A stretch of DNA of 64,000 nt. Origin: Nocardiopsis alba DSM 43377 (GTDB lineage Bacteria; Actinomycetota; Actinomycetes; Streptosporangiales; Streptosporangiaceae). Positions 1-9,364 of this stretch are shown one piece after another. The stretch's first letter is position 1; every line of letters begins with the position of its first letter. The position numbers were made by a program, and so were the translations under genes. The stretch spans positions 117,589 through 181,588 of the forward strand of contig NZ_ANAC01000015.1 of NCBI RefSeq assembly GCF_000341225.1, in the 5' to 3' direction. A model generated the notes under the pieces. The model was not told the DNA's origin. It did no database searches and worked only from the letters and a program-made list of their open reading frames with translations.

Positions 1-483
<483 letters not shown>

Positions 484-1245
484 TTACGCGCCCGCCTTCA
501 CGAACCGCTCGTAACCCTCGGACTCCAGCGCGGCGGCCAGCTCGGGGCCACCGGACTCGGCGATGCGACCCTCCGCGAAGACGTGCACGAAGTCGGGCTT
601 CACGTAGTTGAGGATGCGGGTGTAGTGCGTGATGAGCATGACGCCCATGTCGTTGGCCGCCTGGGCGCGGTTGATGCCCTCGGAGACGATCTTGAGCGCG
701 TCGACGTCCAGGCCGGAGTCGGTCTCGTCCAGGATCGCGACCTTCGGCTTGAGCAGCTCGAGCTGAAGGATCTCGTGACGCTTCTTCTCACCACCGGAGA
801 AGCCCTCGTTGACGCCGCGGGCGGCGAAGGAGGAGTCGATGGACAGGTCCTTCATCGCGCCCTGGAGCTCCTTGGAGAACTGCCGGAGCTTGGGGGCCTC
901 GCCGCGCACCGCGCTGACGGAGCTGCGCAGGAAGTTGGACATGGAGACGCCCGGGACCTCGACCGGGTACTGCATCGCCAGGAACACGCCGGCGCGCGCC
1001 CGCTCGTCGACCTCCATCTCCAGGACGTTCTCACCGTCGAGGAGGACCTCGCCCTCGGTGATCTCGTAACGGGGGTGGCCCGCGATCGCGTAGGCGAGGG
1101 TGGACTTGCCGGAGCCGTTGGGGCCCATGATGGCGTGGGTCTCACCGGAGTTGATGGTGAGGTCGACGCCCTTGAGGATCTCCTGCCGCTCGTCCTCGCT
1201 GATGAGGACGTCGGCACGCAGACCGCGGATTTCGAACTTCGTCAT
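484..1245 (-). CDS. sufC: Fe-S assembly ATPase SufC
   Basis: ABC-type ATPase of 253 residues that powers the SufBD scaffold; it is soluble and has no membrane partner. Visible motifs are Walker A (MGPNGSGKST, about residues 40-49), the SufC signature FSGGEKKRHEIL near 150, Walker B with the ILDETDSGLD D-loop near 170-180, and the H-loop in LITHYTRIL. Length is normal for SufC. It lies 8 bases after the Rieske gene and 3 bases before sufS, in a single minus-strand operon. Confidence 0.97.
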   Translation of the reverse strand: MTKFEIRGLRADVLISEDERQEILKGVDLTINSGETHAIMGPNGSGKSTLAYAIAGHPRYEITEGEVLLDGENVLEMEVDERARAGVFLAMQYPVEVPGVSMSNFLRSSVSAVRGEAPKLRQFSKELQGAMKDLSIDSSFAARGVNEGFSGGEKKRHEILQLELLKPKVAILDETDSGLDVDALKIVSEGINRAQAANDMGVMLITHYTRILNYVKPDFVHVFAEGRIAESGGPELAAALESEGYERFVKAGA

Positions 1246-1253
1246 TTCAAGCC

Positions 1254-1589
1254 TCAGGAATTCTTCTCATCCAGCGAGACGAGCACGTCATCGCCGTCGA
1301 TCTTCACGTCGTAGGTGGGAACCGGCCGGGTCGCGGGCGGGTTGATCGGCGCCCCCGACTTCAGGTCGAAGCAGGAACCGTGCAGCCAGCACTCGATGGT
1401 CCCGTCCTCGACCTCGCCCTCCGAGAGGCGGACCTCGGCGTGCGAGCACACGTCGCGCAGCGCGTAGATCTCACCCTCGGTGCGCACCAGCGCGATGGGC
1501 GTCTCGTCGTCGGTCTCGATCCCCAGGACACCTTCCTCGGGGATCTCGTCGAGCTCGGCGACCTTGGTCCAGCCGTCGGTCTCACTCAT
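1254..1589 (-). CDS. Rieske [2Fe-2S] ferredoxin of the suf operon
   Basis: Small Rieske-type protein of 111 residues. Cluster ligands are visible as CSH (about residues 45-47) and CWLHG (about 64-68), the CxH-x16-CxxH pattern. It belongs to the bacterial Rieske ferredoxins related to dioxygenase ferredoxin subunits, which in actinobacteria sit inside suf operons. The physiological partner is not known from sequence; electron supply during cluster assembly is an inference. The ATG at 1589 is preferred over the in-frame TTG at 1598. It overlaps the end of sufD by 8 bases, so translational coupling is likely. Confidence 0.93.
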   Translation of the reverse strand: MSETDGWTKVAELDEIPEEGVLGIETDDETPIALVRTEGEIYALRDVCSHAEVRLSEGEVEDGTIECWLHGSCFDLKSGAPINPPATRPVPTYDVKIDGDDVLVSLDEKNS

Positions 1590-2742
1590 GTGCGGCAAGC
1601 TTTCGCTCGACCTTCTCCATGACGTGATCGCGCAGGTCCTCGTCGTCGATCCGGTTGACGATGTCCAGGAAGTAGCCCCGGATGATCAGACGCCGGGCCT
1701 CCTCGGCGGGGATGCCGCGCGAGCACAGGTAGAAGAGGTGGATGTCGTCCAGCCGACCGCTGGCGCTGGCGTGTCCGGCCCCCTGCACCTCACCGGTGAA
1801 GATCTCCAGGTTCGGCACGGAGTCGACACGGGTGTCGTCGGTGAGCTGGAGGTTCCGGTTGTGCTCGTAGGAGTCGGTGCCCTCGGTGCCCTCGCCGATG
1901 ATCACGTCACCGATCCAGACCGTGTGGGCCCCGGCGCCGCTGAGCGCGCCCTTGTAGTCCACGCGGGACCGGGTGTGGGACAGGTTGTGGTCGATCAGCG
2001 AGCGGTGCTCGTGGTGCTGGTCGTCCCCGGCGAAGTAGAGCCCGTAGAGCTCGGCGTTGCCGCCGCGGCCCTCGTAGGAGACGCGCGGGGAGAGACGGAT
2101 CAGGTCGCCGCCCAGGGTGATGACGACCGACTTGAAGCTGGCGTCCTTGCCGATCCGCGCGTTGTGCTGACCGACCTCGACGGCGTCGTCGTCCTGCTCC
2201 TGGAGGTTGACCAGGGTGAGCCTGGCGCCCTCACCGACGTGGATGTCGAGGGTGCCCGCCCGCACACCGGTGCCGGTGGCGGTCATGATGATCGTGGCCT
2301 CGGCCATCGGCTGGACGTCGATCACCATCTGCTCGAAGGCGGTGCCGCCCAGACCCTTGCGGTCGATCGTGATCGCCTTGTCGGCGACCAGCGAGCGCGG
2401 CACGGTGACGACGGTGGCCTGCTCGAAGGAGCTGTAGGCCTGCGCGATCACGCGGTCGACGGGCAGACCCGCCTTGCCCAGACGCTCGTCGTCACGGCCG
2501 ACCTTCTCGACGGTGACGCCCTCGGGGGCGTCGATGACGAGCTCGTCGGTGCCGTCGGCGGTCCCCTTCCAGTCGTGCAGACCCTTGAGGCGGCGCAGCG
2601 GGGTGAAGCGCCACTCCTCCTCGCGCCCGTTCGGGACGGGGAAGTCGTTCACGTCGCTGGAGCCGTGCGTGTCGAGCTTGGAGACCGGGATCTGTCCCAG
2701 GCCGTGGCTGTGCGCCTTGGGCTCCGTGTTCGTGGTCGTCAA
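1582..2742 (-). CDS. sufD: Fe-S assembly scaffold protein SufD
   Basis: Scaffold subunit of 386 residues that pairs with SufB and SufC. The beta-helix core is visible from about residue 120, with the family segment IGEGTEGTDSYEHNRNLQL and the C-terminal YLCSRGIPAEEARRLIIRGY that matches the SufB/SufD C-terminal helix. The start is a TTG one base after the sufB stop, so it is very likely coupled to sufB. No better start is in frame. Overlaps the following Rieske gene. Confidence 0.95.
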   Translation of the reverse strand: MTTTNTEPKAHSHGLGQIPVSKLDTHGSSDVNDFPVPNGREEEWRFTPLRRLKGLHDWKGTADGTDELVIDAPEGVTVEKVGRDDERLGKAGLPVDRVIAQAYSSFEQATVVTVPRSLVADKAITIDRKGLGGTAFEQMVIDVQPMAEATIIMTATGTGVRAGTLDIHVGEGARLTLVNLQEQDDDAVEVGQHNARIGKDASFKSVVITLGGDLIRLSPRVSYEGRGGNAELYGLYFAGDDQHHEHRSLIDHNLSHTRSRVDYKGALSGAGAHTVWIGDVIIGEGTEGTDSYEHNRNLQLTDDTRVDSVPNLEIFTGEVQGAGHASASGRLDDIHLFYLCSRGIPAEEARRLIIRGYFLDIVNRIDDEDLRDHVMEKVERKLAAHE

Positions 2743-2743
2743 C

Positions 2744-4156
2744 TCAACCCACCGATCCTTCCATCTGGAGCTCGATCAGACGGTTCAGCTCCAGCGCGTA
2801 TTCCATCGGGAGCTCCCGGGCGATGGGCTCCACGAATCCTCGAACGACCATGGCCATGGCCTCTTCCTCGCCCATCCCCCGGCTCATCAGGTAGAAGAGC
2901 TGGTCCTCGCTGACCTTGGAGACGGTGGCCTCGTGCGCGAGCTCGACGTCGTCCTCGCGCAGGTCGTTGTAGGGGTAGGTGTCGGAACGGCTGATCGTGT
3001 CGATCAGCAGGGCGTCGCACTCCACCGAGGACTTGGCGAGGTGCGCCCCCTCCTGGACCTGGATCAGGCCGCGGTAGGAGGAGCGACCGCCACCGCGCGC
3101 CACCGACTTGGAGACGACCTTGGAGGAGGTGTTGGGCGCGCAGTGCACCATCTTGGCGCCGGTGTCCTGGTGCTGACCCTCGCCCGCGAACGCGATCGAG
3201 AGGGTCTCGCCCTTGGCGTGCTCGCCCATCAGGTACACGGCCGGGTACTTCATGGTGACCTGGGAGCCGATGTTGCCGTCGACCCACTCCATGGTCGCGC
3301 CCTCTTCGGCGATGGCGCGCTTGGTGACCAGGTTGAAGACGTTGTTCGACCAGTTCTGGATGGTCGTGTAACGGCAGCGGGCGTTCTTCTTGACGATGAT
3401 CTCGACGACCGCGGAGTGCAGCGAGTCCGACTTGTAGATCGGCGCGGTGCAGCCCTCGACGTAGTGGACGTAGGCGCCCTCGTCGACGATGATCAGCGTC
3501 CGCTCGAACTGACCCATGTTCTCGGTGTTGATCCGGAAGTAGGCCTGGAGCGGGATCTCCACGTGCACGTTCTTGGGCACGTAGATGAACGAGCCACCGC
3601 TCCACACCGCCGTGTTGAGCGCGGCGAACTTGTTGTCGCCGGCCGGGATCACGGAGCCGAAGTACTCCTCGAAGATCTCCGGGTGCTCCTTGAGCGCGGT
3701 GTCGGTGTCCAGGAAGATGACACCCTGCTCCTCCAGGTCCTCGCGGATCTGGTGGTAGACGACCTCGGACTCGTACTGAGCGGCGACACCGGCGACCAGA
3801 CGCTGCTTCTCCGCCTCGGGGATGCCCAGCTTGTCGTAGGTGTTCTTGATGTCCTCGGGCAGGTCCTCCCAGGAGGTGGCCTGCTTCTCCGTGGACCGCA
3901 CGAAGTACTTGATGTTGTCGAAGTCGATCTTGGACAGGTCCGCGCCCCAGTCGGGCATCGGCTTCTTGTCGAAGAGCCGGAGCGACTTCAGACGGAGCTT
4001 GGTCATCCACTCCGGCTCGCTCTTCTTGTCCGAGATGTCCCGGACGACCTCCTCGTTCAGACCACGACGGGCCGTGGCCCCGGCCTCGTCGGAGTCGGCC
4101 CAGCCGTACTCATATGTTCCGAGCCCTTCGAGCTCGGGGTGCGCGACAGAAGTCAT
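2744..4156 (-). CDS. sufB: Fe-S assembly scaffold protein SufB
   Basis: Main scaffold of the SufBCD complex, 470 residues, the usual length. Recognisable segments are [30 protein letters not shown], the C-terminal [20 protein letters not shown] with the conserved cysteine, and [21 protein letters not shown]. The ATG at 4156 has a GGAGGAG ribosome-binding site about 10 bases upstream. A longer in-frame reading (to 4753) is only antisense-frame extension through sufR. Second gene of the operon, 19 bases after sufR. Confidence 0.97.
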   Translation of the reverse strand: MTSVAHPELEGLGTYEYGWADSDEAGATARRGLNEEVVRDISDKKSEPEWMTKLRLKSLRLFDKKPMPDWGADLSKIDFDNIKYFVRSTEKQATSWEDLPEDIKNTYDKLGIPEAEKQRLVAGVAAQYESEVVYHQIREDLEEQGVIFLDTDTALKEHPEIFEEYFGSVIPAGDNKFAALNTAVWSGGSFIYVPKNVHVEIPLQAYFRINTENMGQFERTLIIVDEGAYVHYVEGCTAPIYKSDSLHSAVVEIIVKKNARCRYTTIQNWSNNVFNLVTKRAIAEEGATMEWVDGNIGSQVTMKYPAVYLMGEHAKGETLSIAFAGEGQHQDTGAKMVHCAPNTSSKVVSKSVARGGGRSSYRGLIQVQEGAHLAKSSVECDALLIDTISRSDTYPYNDLREDDVELAHEATVSKVSEDQLFYLMSRGMGEEEAMAMVVRGFVEPIARELPMEYALELNRLIELQMEGSVG

Positions 4157-4175
4157 GCGCGGACTCCTCCTGGAC

Positions 4176-4943
4176 TCAGACGTCCTTGTGGTGTTGCGAT
4201 CCTCCGCTCGCCGTACGGCGAGCGGTGTTGGTCGCGGGGACGTGGTGCTCCCCGCCGTCGCCGTCTCCCCGGGGGGTGACGTGTGTGGTGCACACACCGT
4301 CGCCATGGGCGATGGTGGCCAACCTGCGCACCGGGGTGCCCAGAAGCCGCGCGAAGGCCTCGATCTCGGCCTCGCAGAGCTGCGGGAACTCGGCGGCCAC
4401 GTGCGCGACGGGGCAGTGGTGTTGGCACAATTGGTCGCCGCCTCCGGGGGCCGGAGCCCGGCCGGCGGTGGCGGCGTAGCCGTCGTTGGAGAGCGCCTCG
4501 GCCAGTAGCAGGACACGTCGCTCCGGGGGAACCGCGTCCAGCATGGGCTTGTAGCGCCGCTCCAGGTCGGCGACCTGACTCTGGGCGAACTCCCCGACCG
4601 CCTCGGGTCCGGCGGTCCTCGCGAGGAAACGCAGGGCCTCGGTGGCCAGGTCGTCGTAGGCGTGCACGAAGGCGTCGCGTCCGGCCTCGGTGATGGCGAA
4701 GACGCGGGCGGGGCGCCCTCTGCGTCGACGTCCGTGCACCGGTCGGGCGTCACGGGCCTCGATCATGCCCTCGCCGGCCAGGTGGTCGAGATGGCGGCGG
4801 ATCGCCGCCGGGGTCAGACCGAGCCGCTCGCCCAGGGCGGACGCGGTGATCGGACCCTTCTCCAGAATGAGCCGGGCGACGCGGGCGCGGGTACCGTGGT
4901 CGGGCCCGTTCAAGGGACGGGGGGCATGGCGTGCCTCGGACAT
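4176..4943 (-). CDS. sufR: SufR-type iron-sulfur transcriptional repressor
   Basis: DeoR/ArsR-like winged-helix regulator of 255 residues. The N-terminal helix-turn-helix runs around residues 20-70 ([31 protein letters not shown]). The C-terminal half contains the cysteine cluster expected to hold an Fe-S cluster: CQHHC near 180, a further C 13 residues later, and CTTH near 225. In this family the cluster-bound form represses suf, and loss of the cluster derepresses it. The ATG at 4943 sits behind a strong GGGGGGAGGAG site. It is first in the suf operon, so autoregulation is expected. A candidate operator and an iron-box-like site lie upstream. Confidence 0.93.
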   Translation of the reverse strand: MSEARHAPRPLNGPDHGTRARVARLILEKGPITASALGERLGLTPAAIRRHLDHLAGEGMIEARDARPVHGRRRRGRPARVFAITEAGRDAFVHAYDDLATEALRFLARTAGPEAVGEFAQSQVADLERRYKPMLDAVPPERRVLLLAEALSNDGYAATAGRAPAPGGGDQLCQHHCPVAHVAAEFPQLCEAEIEAFARLLGTPVRRLATIAHGDGVCTTHVTPRGDGDGGEHHVPATNTARRTASGGSQHHKDV

Positions 4944-4992
4944 GCTCCTCCCCCCTCGTTCGCTACCGGCTCGTGGTTTTGACAACATCAGT

Positions 4993-5011
4993 GTGGCTTA
5001 AATAAGTCCAC
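4993..5011. promoter_or_regulatory. Imperfect inverted repeat upstream of sufR (candidate SufR operator)
   Basis: GTGGCTTA, two A bases, then TAAGTCCAC: near-matching arms with one bulged base, 50-68 bases before the sufR start. The position and the AT-rich centre suit an operator or core promoter element in this GC-rich region. That SufR binds it is inference. Confidence 0.4.
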
Positions 5012-5043
5012 CGAGGCAAACCCGATACGATGCGCTTCATCAC

Positions 5044-5062
5044 GAAGGTCAGGCTTGCCTAA
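5044..5062. promoter_or_regulatory. Iron-box-like site (IdeR/DmdR type)
   Basis: The 19 bases GAAGGTCAGGCTTGCCTAA match 14 of 19 positions of the actinobacterial iron-regulator consensus TTAGGTTAGGCTAACCTAA, including the AGGCT core and the CCTAA end. It lies about 100 bases upstream of sufR. Iron control of suf is biologically sensible; binding is not shown. Confidence 0.4.
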
Positions 5063-5128
5063 GCTGGAGATTCGCTCGAGCCGACCGCCCGGAGCCCTCT
5101 CACGAGCGGTTTCCTCCGCACGCGCTTT

Positions 5129-5162
5129 CTCGAATGACAAGACTCGAGTCTCGCCATTCGAG
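5129..5162. repeat. Composite 34-base dyad in the sufR/ABC intergenic region
   Basis: Outer arms CTCGAATG and CATTCGAG are perfect complements, each 4 bases from a central perfect palindrome GACTCGAGTC. The right arm continues into ATTCG-AG-CGAAT, another small palindrome, and an ATTCGCTCGAG copy lies at about 5069. The 426-base gap between sufR and the ABC genes (4944-5369) holds this, the iron-box-like site and the inverted repeat; no credible gene is seen in it. Confidence 0.55.
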
Positions 5163-5369
5163 CGAATTTTTCTCAGGGGACACCGTGTCGACTCCGCGGG
5201 GACCAGGGGAAACGGGTCAACGGATGTGAACAACGGGAAAGCGGGCGGAGCCATTCCCCCGGAACCCGATCTCGTCCGCCCCACGATCCCCCGAGCCCCG
5301 GATCACGCCTCTCCCCCTCCGGGCGGGGTGGTGAAGCCCGGCACCGGGACGCACGTAAACTCAGGCCCC

Positions 5370-6308
5370 ATGGACACACCCGCCCTCGAGGTCGTCGACC
5401 TGGTGAAGCGTTATGGCGCCACCACGGCCGTCACGGGCCTCTCGTTCACCGCGCGCCGCGGCGCGGTGACCGCCCTGCTCGGCCCCAACGGAGCGGGCAA
5501 GACCAGCACCATCGAGATCTGCGAGGGTTTCCGTCATGCCGACGGGGGCAGCGTGCGGGTCCTCGGTCGGGATCCGGTGGCCGACGCCGCCGAGCTCAAG
5601 CCCCGCGTCGGTGTGATGCCGCAGTCCGGCGGAGTGCCCACCGGCGCCAGGGCCGCCGAATGGCTCCGCCTCATGGCCTCCTTCCACGCCCACCCGATCG
5701 ACCCCGACCTGCTCCTGGAGCGGTTGGGGCTGACCTCGGCCGGTCGTACCCCGTTCCGCCGCCTCTCCGGCGGCCAACAGCAACGCCTCTCCCTGGCCTG
5801 CGCCGTCGTCGGCCGCCCCGAGATCGTCTTCCTCGACGAGCCGACCGCCGGTCTGGACCCGCAGGCGCGCATGGCCACCTGGGACCTGGTCTCGGCCCTG
5901 CGCGCGGCCGGTGTCGCGGTCATCCTGACCACGCACCACATGGAGGAGGCCGAGCGTCTCGCCGACCACGTCGTGATCATCGACCACGGCTCCGTGGTGA
6001 CCGAGGGGACCCCGGCCGAGCTCACCCGCGGCCGACGCGACGTGTGCTTCTCCACCGAGACCCCGATCGACTCCGAGGCCCTGCGCGCCGCCCTGCCCGA
6101 TGGCGGCGAGGTGACGTCGATCGTCGCCGGCGGCCGTCACGAGTACACCGTCGCCACGCACGCCGCCGAGGCCCCCGGGCCGGAGTTCCTCGCCACGGTC
6201 GCCGCCTGGTGCGCCTCCGCCGGCGTCCTCGCCGAGGACCTGCGTGTACGACGGCGTACCCTCGAAGACGTCTTCCTCGAAACCACCGGCCGGGAACTGC
6301 GCGACTGA
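5370..6308 (+). CDS. ABC-2 type exporter, ATP-binding subunit
   Basis: ATPase of 312 residues for a drug- or lipid-type ABC-2 exporter. Motifs are Walker A LLGPNGAGKTS near residue 35, signature LSGGQQQRLSLA near 133, Walker B and D-loop VFLDEPTAGLD near 155, and H-loop LTTHHMEEAERLAD near 185. The C-terminal 80 residues form the usual accessory domain (RRRTLEDVFLETTGREL). The start at 5370 gives the normal family length; longer in-frame extension upstream lacks family character. Its stop overlaps the permease start by one base (TGATG), so the two are coupled. Substrate unknown. Confidence 0.92.
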   Translation: MDTPALEVVDLVKRYGATTAVTGLSFTARRGAVTALLGPNGAGKTSTIEICEGFRHADGGSVRVLGRDPVADAAELKPRVGVMPQSGGVPTGARAAEWLRLMASFHAHPIDPDLLLERLGLTSAGRTPFRRLSGGQQQRLSLACAVVGRPEIVFLDEPTAGLDPQARMATWDLVSALRAAGVAVILTTHHMEEAERLADHVVIIDHGSVVTEGTPAELTRGRRDVCFSTETPIDSEALRAALPDGGEVTSIVAGGRHEYTVATHAAEAPGPEFLATVAAWCASAGVLAEDLRVRRRTLEDVFLETTGRELRD

Positions 6309-7144
6309 TGACCGAGCACACCTATGGCACGGCCGCTCCGACGGCCTCCGACACACCGACCCTCGCCTCCGACCCCGGATTGTTCACCCCGAACCCCGGG
6401 GCCGCGCCGATGTGGCGGATGGTCGCCGCCCAGGCCGGGATGGAACTGCGGGTGATGCTGCGCCACGGCGAGCAGTTCCTGCTCACCATGGTCATCCCCG
6501 TGCTGTTGCTGGTGGGTCTGAGCCTCACCGACGTCCTGAACGTGGGCGAGGGGCCCCGGGTCGACACGCTCGCCCCCGGCATCCTGGCCCTGGCCGTCAT
6601 GTCCACCTCCTTCACCGGGCTGGCGATCGGCACCGGCTTCGAACGGCGCTACGGGGTCCTCAAGCGATTGGGGGCCACCCCCCTGTCGCGGTTCGGCCTG
6701 CTGGCCGCCAAGACCCTGGCCGTGCTGGCCGTGCAGACCATCCAGATCACCGTCCTGACCGTGGTCGCGCTGTTCCTGGGCTGGTCCCCCGCGCTCTCCC
6801 TCACCGGGGTGCTCTCCGCCGTCGCCCTGGTGCTCCTGGCCACCGCCGCCTTCAGCTCGCTCGCGCTGCTGATGGCCGGAACACTGCGGGCCGAGGCGAC
6901 CCTGGCCGGCGCCAACCTCGTGTACGTGCTGATGCTGGGGCTGGGCGGCGTCCTGTTCCCGACCACCGGCTTCCCCGCCGTGATGGAGCGGGCCGTGTCC
7001 GTCCTGCCGATCACCGCGCTCGCCTCGGGGCTGCGCGACGTGCTCTCCCACGGGGCGGCCCCCGGGCTCGGCGTCTTCGCGGTCCTGGCCGTGTGGACCG
7101 TCGTGGGCGGCCTGGCCGCCTCCCGCCTCTTCCGCTGGGAGTAG
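6308..7144 (+). CDS. ABC-2 type exporter, permease subunit
   Basis: Membrane subunit of 278 residues with about six hydrophobic segments: the first near residues 55-75 (FLLTMVIPVLLLVGL), then near 95-115, 145-165, 175-200, 208-225 and 250-270. The ERRYGVLKRLGATPLSR cytoplasmic loop is characteristic of the ABC-2 permease family. Directly coupled to the ATPase gene. The pair resembles daunorubicin-resistance-like exporters, but the substrate cannot be told from sequence. Confidence 0.9.
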   Translation: MTEHTYGTAAPTASDTPTLASDPGLFTPNPGAAPMWRMVAAQAGMELRVMLRHGEQFLLTMVIPVLLLVGLSLTDVLNVGEGPRVDTLAPGILALAVMSTSFTGLAIGTGFERRYGVLKRLGATPLSRFGLLAAKTLAVLAVQTIQITVLTVVALFLGWSPALSLTGVLSAVALVLLATAAFSSLALLMAGTLRAEATLAGANLVYVLMLGLGGVLFPTTGFPAVMERAVSVLPITALASGLRDVLSHGAAPGLGVFAVLAVWTVVGGLAASRLFRWE

Positions 7145-7189
7145 GCCCGGCACCGGCCCGTACCGCGCCACGGCCGTAGTCTGTCGGCC

Positions 7190-7990
7190 ATGACGATCGA
7201 CATCGACACCGTGACCAAGATCCTCCGTGAGACCGCGGAGACGGTGGTCCTCCCCCGGTTCCGTCGACTGGCCGAGGGCGAGGTGTCCGAGAAGGCGCCC
7301 GGCGACCTGGTCACCGTGGCCGACCAAGAGGCCGAGGAGATCATCTCCCGCAGGCTGCGCGAGATCCTCGACGTGCCGGTGGTGGGCGAGGAGGCCGCCT
7401 CCTCCGACCCCGGCCTGACGCGGGCCCTGCTCGCCGAACCCCGGGTCTGGGTGGTCGACCCCCTGGACGGGACCCGCAACTTCGTCCACGGCGACGAGAG
7501 GTTCGCCGTCATGGTCGCGCTGGTCTACCGGGGTCGGTCGATCGTCTCCTGGATCCTGCGCCCGACCCTGGACCGTGTCCACGTCGCCGAGCTCGGCTCG
7601 GGGGCCTGGTGCGACGGGCGCAGAGTCCGACGCGAACCCGCGCCCGCCGACCCCGCTCTTCTGCGCGGGGCGGCGCGGGGCCGTTCCCTGTCGACCGCCG
7701 AACGCGCGCACGTGGAGGGGTCCGCGCCCGCCCTCGCCGGGCTCGAGCGGGGATCCGGCTGCGTCGGCGTGGACTACCCCCGTCTGGCCGAGGGCGGGCT
7801 GGACTTCATGCTGTTCTCCGGGACCCGGCCCTGGGACCACGCCCCCGGAAGCCTGCTGTTGACCGAGGCCGGCGGGGTCTGTCTCCGTCCCGAAGGAGAG
7901 CCCTACCGGCCCGACGGCGAGGGTCGTCTCCTGCTCACCGCCGCCGACGAGCGGACGTGGCGGACGGTACGGCCCATGATGATCCCCTGA
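7190..7990 (+). CDS. Inositol-monophosphatase-family phosphatase (possibly histidinol-phosphatase)
   Basis: Mg-dependent phosphatase of 266 residues. Metal-binding motifs are present: GEEAAS near residue 67, DPLDGTRNF near 88-96 and WDHAPGSLLLTEAGG near 212-226. In actinobacteria such proteins include inositol-1-phosphatase, CysQ-like and HisN histidinol-phosphate phosphatases. The GDLVTVADQEAEE start region and size fit the HisN/IMPase group, but no his genes are near, so the substrate is left open. Its last 56 bases overlap the convergent MFS gene. Confidence 0.85.
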   Translation: MTIDIDTVTKILRETAETVVLPRFRRLAEGEVSEKAPGDLVTVADQEAEEIISRRLREILDVPVVGEEAASSDPGLTRALLAEPRVWVVDPLDGTRNFVHGDERFAVMVALVYRGRSIVSWILRPTLDRVHVAELGSGAWCDGRRVRREPAPADPALLRGAARGRSLSTAERAHVEGSAPALAGLERGSGCVGVDYPRLAEGGLDFMLFSGTRPWDHAPGSLLLTEAGGVCLRPEGEPYRPDGEGRLLLTAADERTWRTVRPMMIP

Positions 7991-9221
7991 GGGGGCGTAC
8001 GCGCCTCCGAGGGATCGAGAACGGCAGGACGACCACCGCCACCACGACCAGGACCCCGCCCGCCGCCGTGTAGGCCGTACTCGGCGGGACCAGGGTGAGG
8101 AGCGCGCCGATCGCGGCCCCGCCGGCCGAGGACCCCGCGTTATGGGCGGTGTTCACCCAGTTCCCCGCACGCGTCCGGCGGTCCGCCGCCACCGACTCGT
8201 CGGCGAGCAGATAGGAGGTAGTGATCAGGGGCGCTCCGACGACACCGACCACGAAGAGCAACGCGGTCAGGGCTGCCACGCCGGGCGCGAACGTCGCGGC
8301 GGCCACTCCCCCGCCCAGGGCCAGAGAGATCAGGACGAGCCTGGTCCGGGAACCGGCCCGCCAGGAGACGGCCCCGTAGAGAAGGCCGCCGATCACCCCG
8401 CCGGCGGTCTGGAGGGCCTCCAGGAACACGACGGTCTCGACCCGCCCGTGCTGCTCGGCGAAGGCGACGTTGATCAGCGCCGTCGCCCCCAGAGCGATAC
8501 CGGCCGCCCCGGACAGGGCGACCGCCGTGAGAAGGCCGCCGCGGGCGACGGGACGCGGCGTCACGTCCGTATCCAGGGCCGGGGCCGACGACCTCTCCGG
8601 GGACCTTCGGGACAGCGAACGCGCCACCGGAGAGGTGACCAGCCCCCACGTTCCGGTCGACACCAGCAGAGCGCCGACCACCAGACCGATCGGGGGCGGC
8701 CACCACGGCAGAAGGGCTCCGAGCAGGAGCGGACCGCCCAGGAAGATAAGCTCCTCCACCACCGTGTCGAGGCTGTAGGCACGTTGGAGCAGGGCCCGCT
8801 CGGCGATCAGGTGGCTCCACAGGCTCCGGGTGACCGGCCCCAATGGCGGCGCGCAGGCCCCGGCCACCGCCGCGAGCGCCACGAGCACGCCGGGGCCCGT
8901 TCCCTCGCTCCAGGTGGTCACGGCCAGACCGAGCAGGGTCAGGGCGAACAGGGCCGCCATCGGTGGCAGGGCGGCGCACGGGCCGTGGCGGTCGATGAGA
9001 CGGGCGCGCAGCGGGGACAGGGCGGCGACGGTCGCGCCGAAGACCCCGACGACCACCCCCACGTAGGCGTAGGAGCCGGTGGCGTGGACGACGGACAGGA
9101 CCAGGGCGAGCGAGACGAGGCCGTAGGACGATCGGCCCACAAGGGCGGGGATCAGGAGACGGCAAGCCCCCGTGACACGCAGGACGGCACGGTAGGAGGG
9201 GCCCGGGACAGGCGAGGACAT
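7935..9221 (-). CDS. MFS transporter
   Basis: Major facilitator protein of 428 residues with about twelve hydrophobic segments in two sets of six, separated by a polar loop near residues 205-230. Charged loop LSPLRARLIDRHGP near residue 70 resembles the MFS loop 2-3 signature. GGAGAA lies about 9 bases before the ATG. The reading frame runs into the convergent phosphatase gene by 56 bases. The last about 25 residues (RRRVRPLRGS...) are basic and poorly hydrophobic. Substrate unknown. Confidence 0.85.
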   Translation of the reverse strand: MSSPVPGPSYRAVLRVTGACRLLIPALVGRSSYGLVSLALVLSVVHATGSYAYVGVVVGVFGATVAALSPLRARLIDRHGPCAALPPMAALFALTLLGLAVTTWSEGTGPGVLVALAAVAGACAPPLGPVTRSLWSHLIAERALLQRAYSLDTVVEELIFLGGPLLLGALLPWWPPPIGLVVGALLVSTGTWGLVTSPVARSLSRRSPERSSAPALDTDVTPRPVARGGLLTAVALSGAAGIALGATALINVAFAEQHGRVETVVFLEALQTAGGVIGGLLYGAVSWRAGSRTRLVLISLALGGGVAAATFAPGVAALTALLFVVGVVGAPLITTSYLLADESVAADRRTRAGNWVNTAHNAGSSAGGAAIGALLTLVPPSTAYTAAGGVLVVVAVVVLPFSIPRRRVRPLRGSSWAVPSATSARRRR

Positions 9222-9268
9222 GGTGTTCTCCGTGGAGAGGCGGCGCGCGGGCGCCGCGGAGGTGCGTG

Positions 9269-9308
9269 GACGCCGAAGGGCCGCGACACGGTGTCGCGGC
9301 GGGGCGTC
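9269..9308 (-). terminator. Long two-part hairpin between the RICIN gene and the MFS gene
   Basis: GCCGCGACAC and GTGTCGCGGC pair perfectly around one G at 9280-9300; outer arms GACGCC (9269-9274) and GGCGTC (9303-9308) extend it. It lies after the RICIN-domain gene on the minus strand and before the MFS gene, so it could be a terminator or a leader structure. Confidence 0.5.
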
Positions 9309-9364
9309 GATCTACGCACAGAGGGAGAACACGGTCCGGACTCTAACACGGTCCCCTGGAGGGG

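Noticed and set aside
2474..4279. Open frame of 601 codons on the plus strand opposite sufB.
   Set aside because: It is the antisense shadow of sufB, low in complexity, and has no family features. The same applies to long plus-strand frames opposite the MFS, HutI, HutF and HutU genes.
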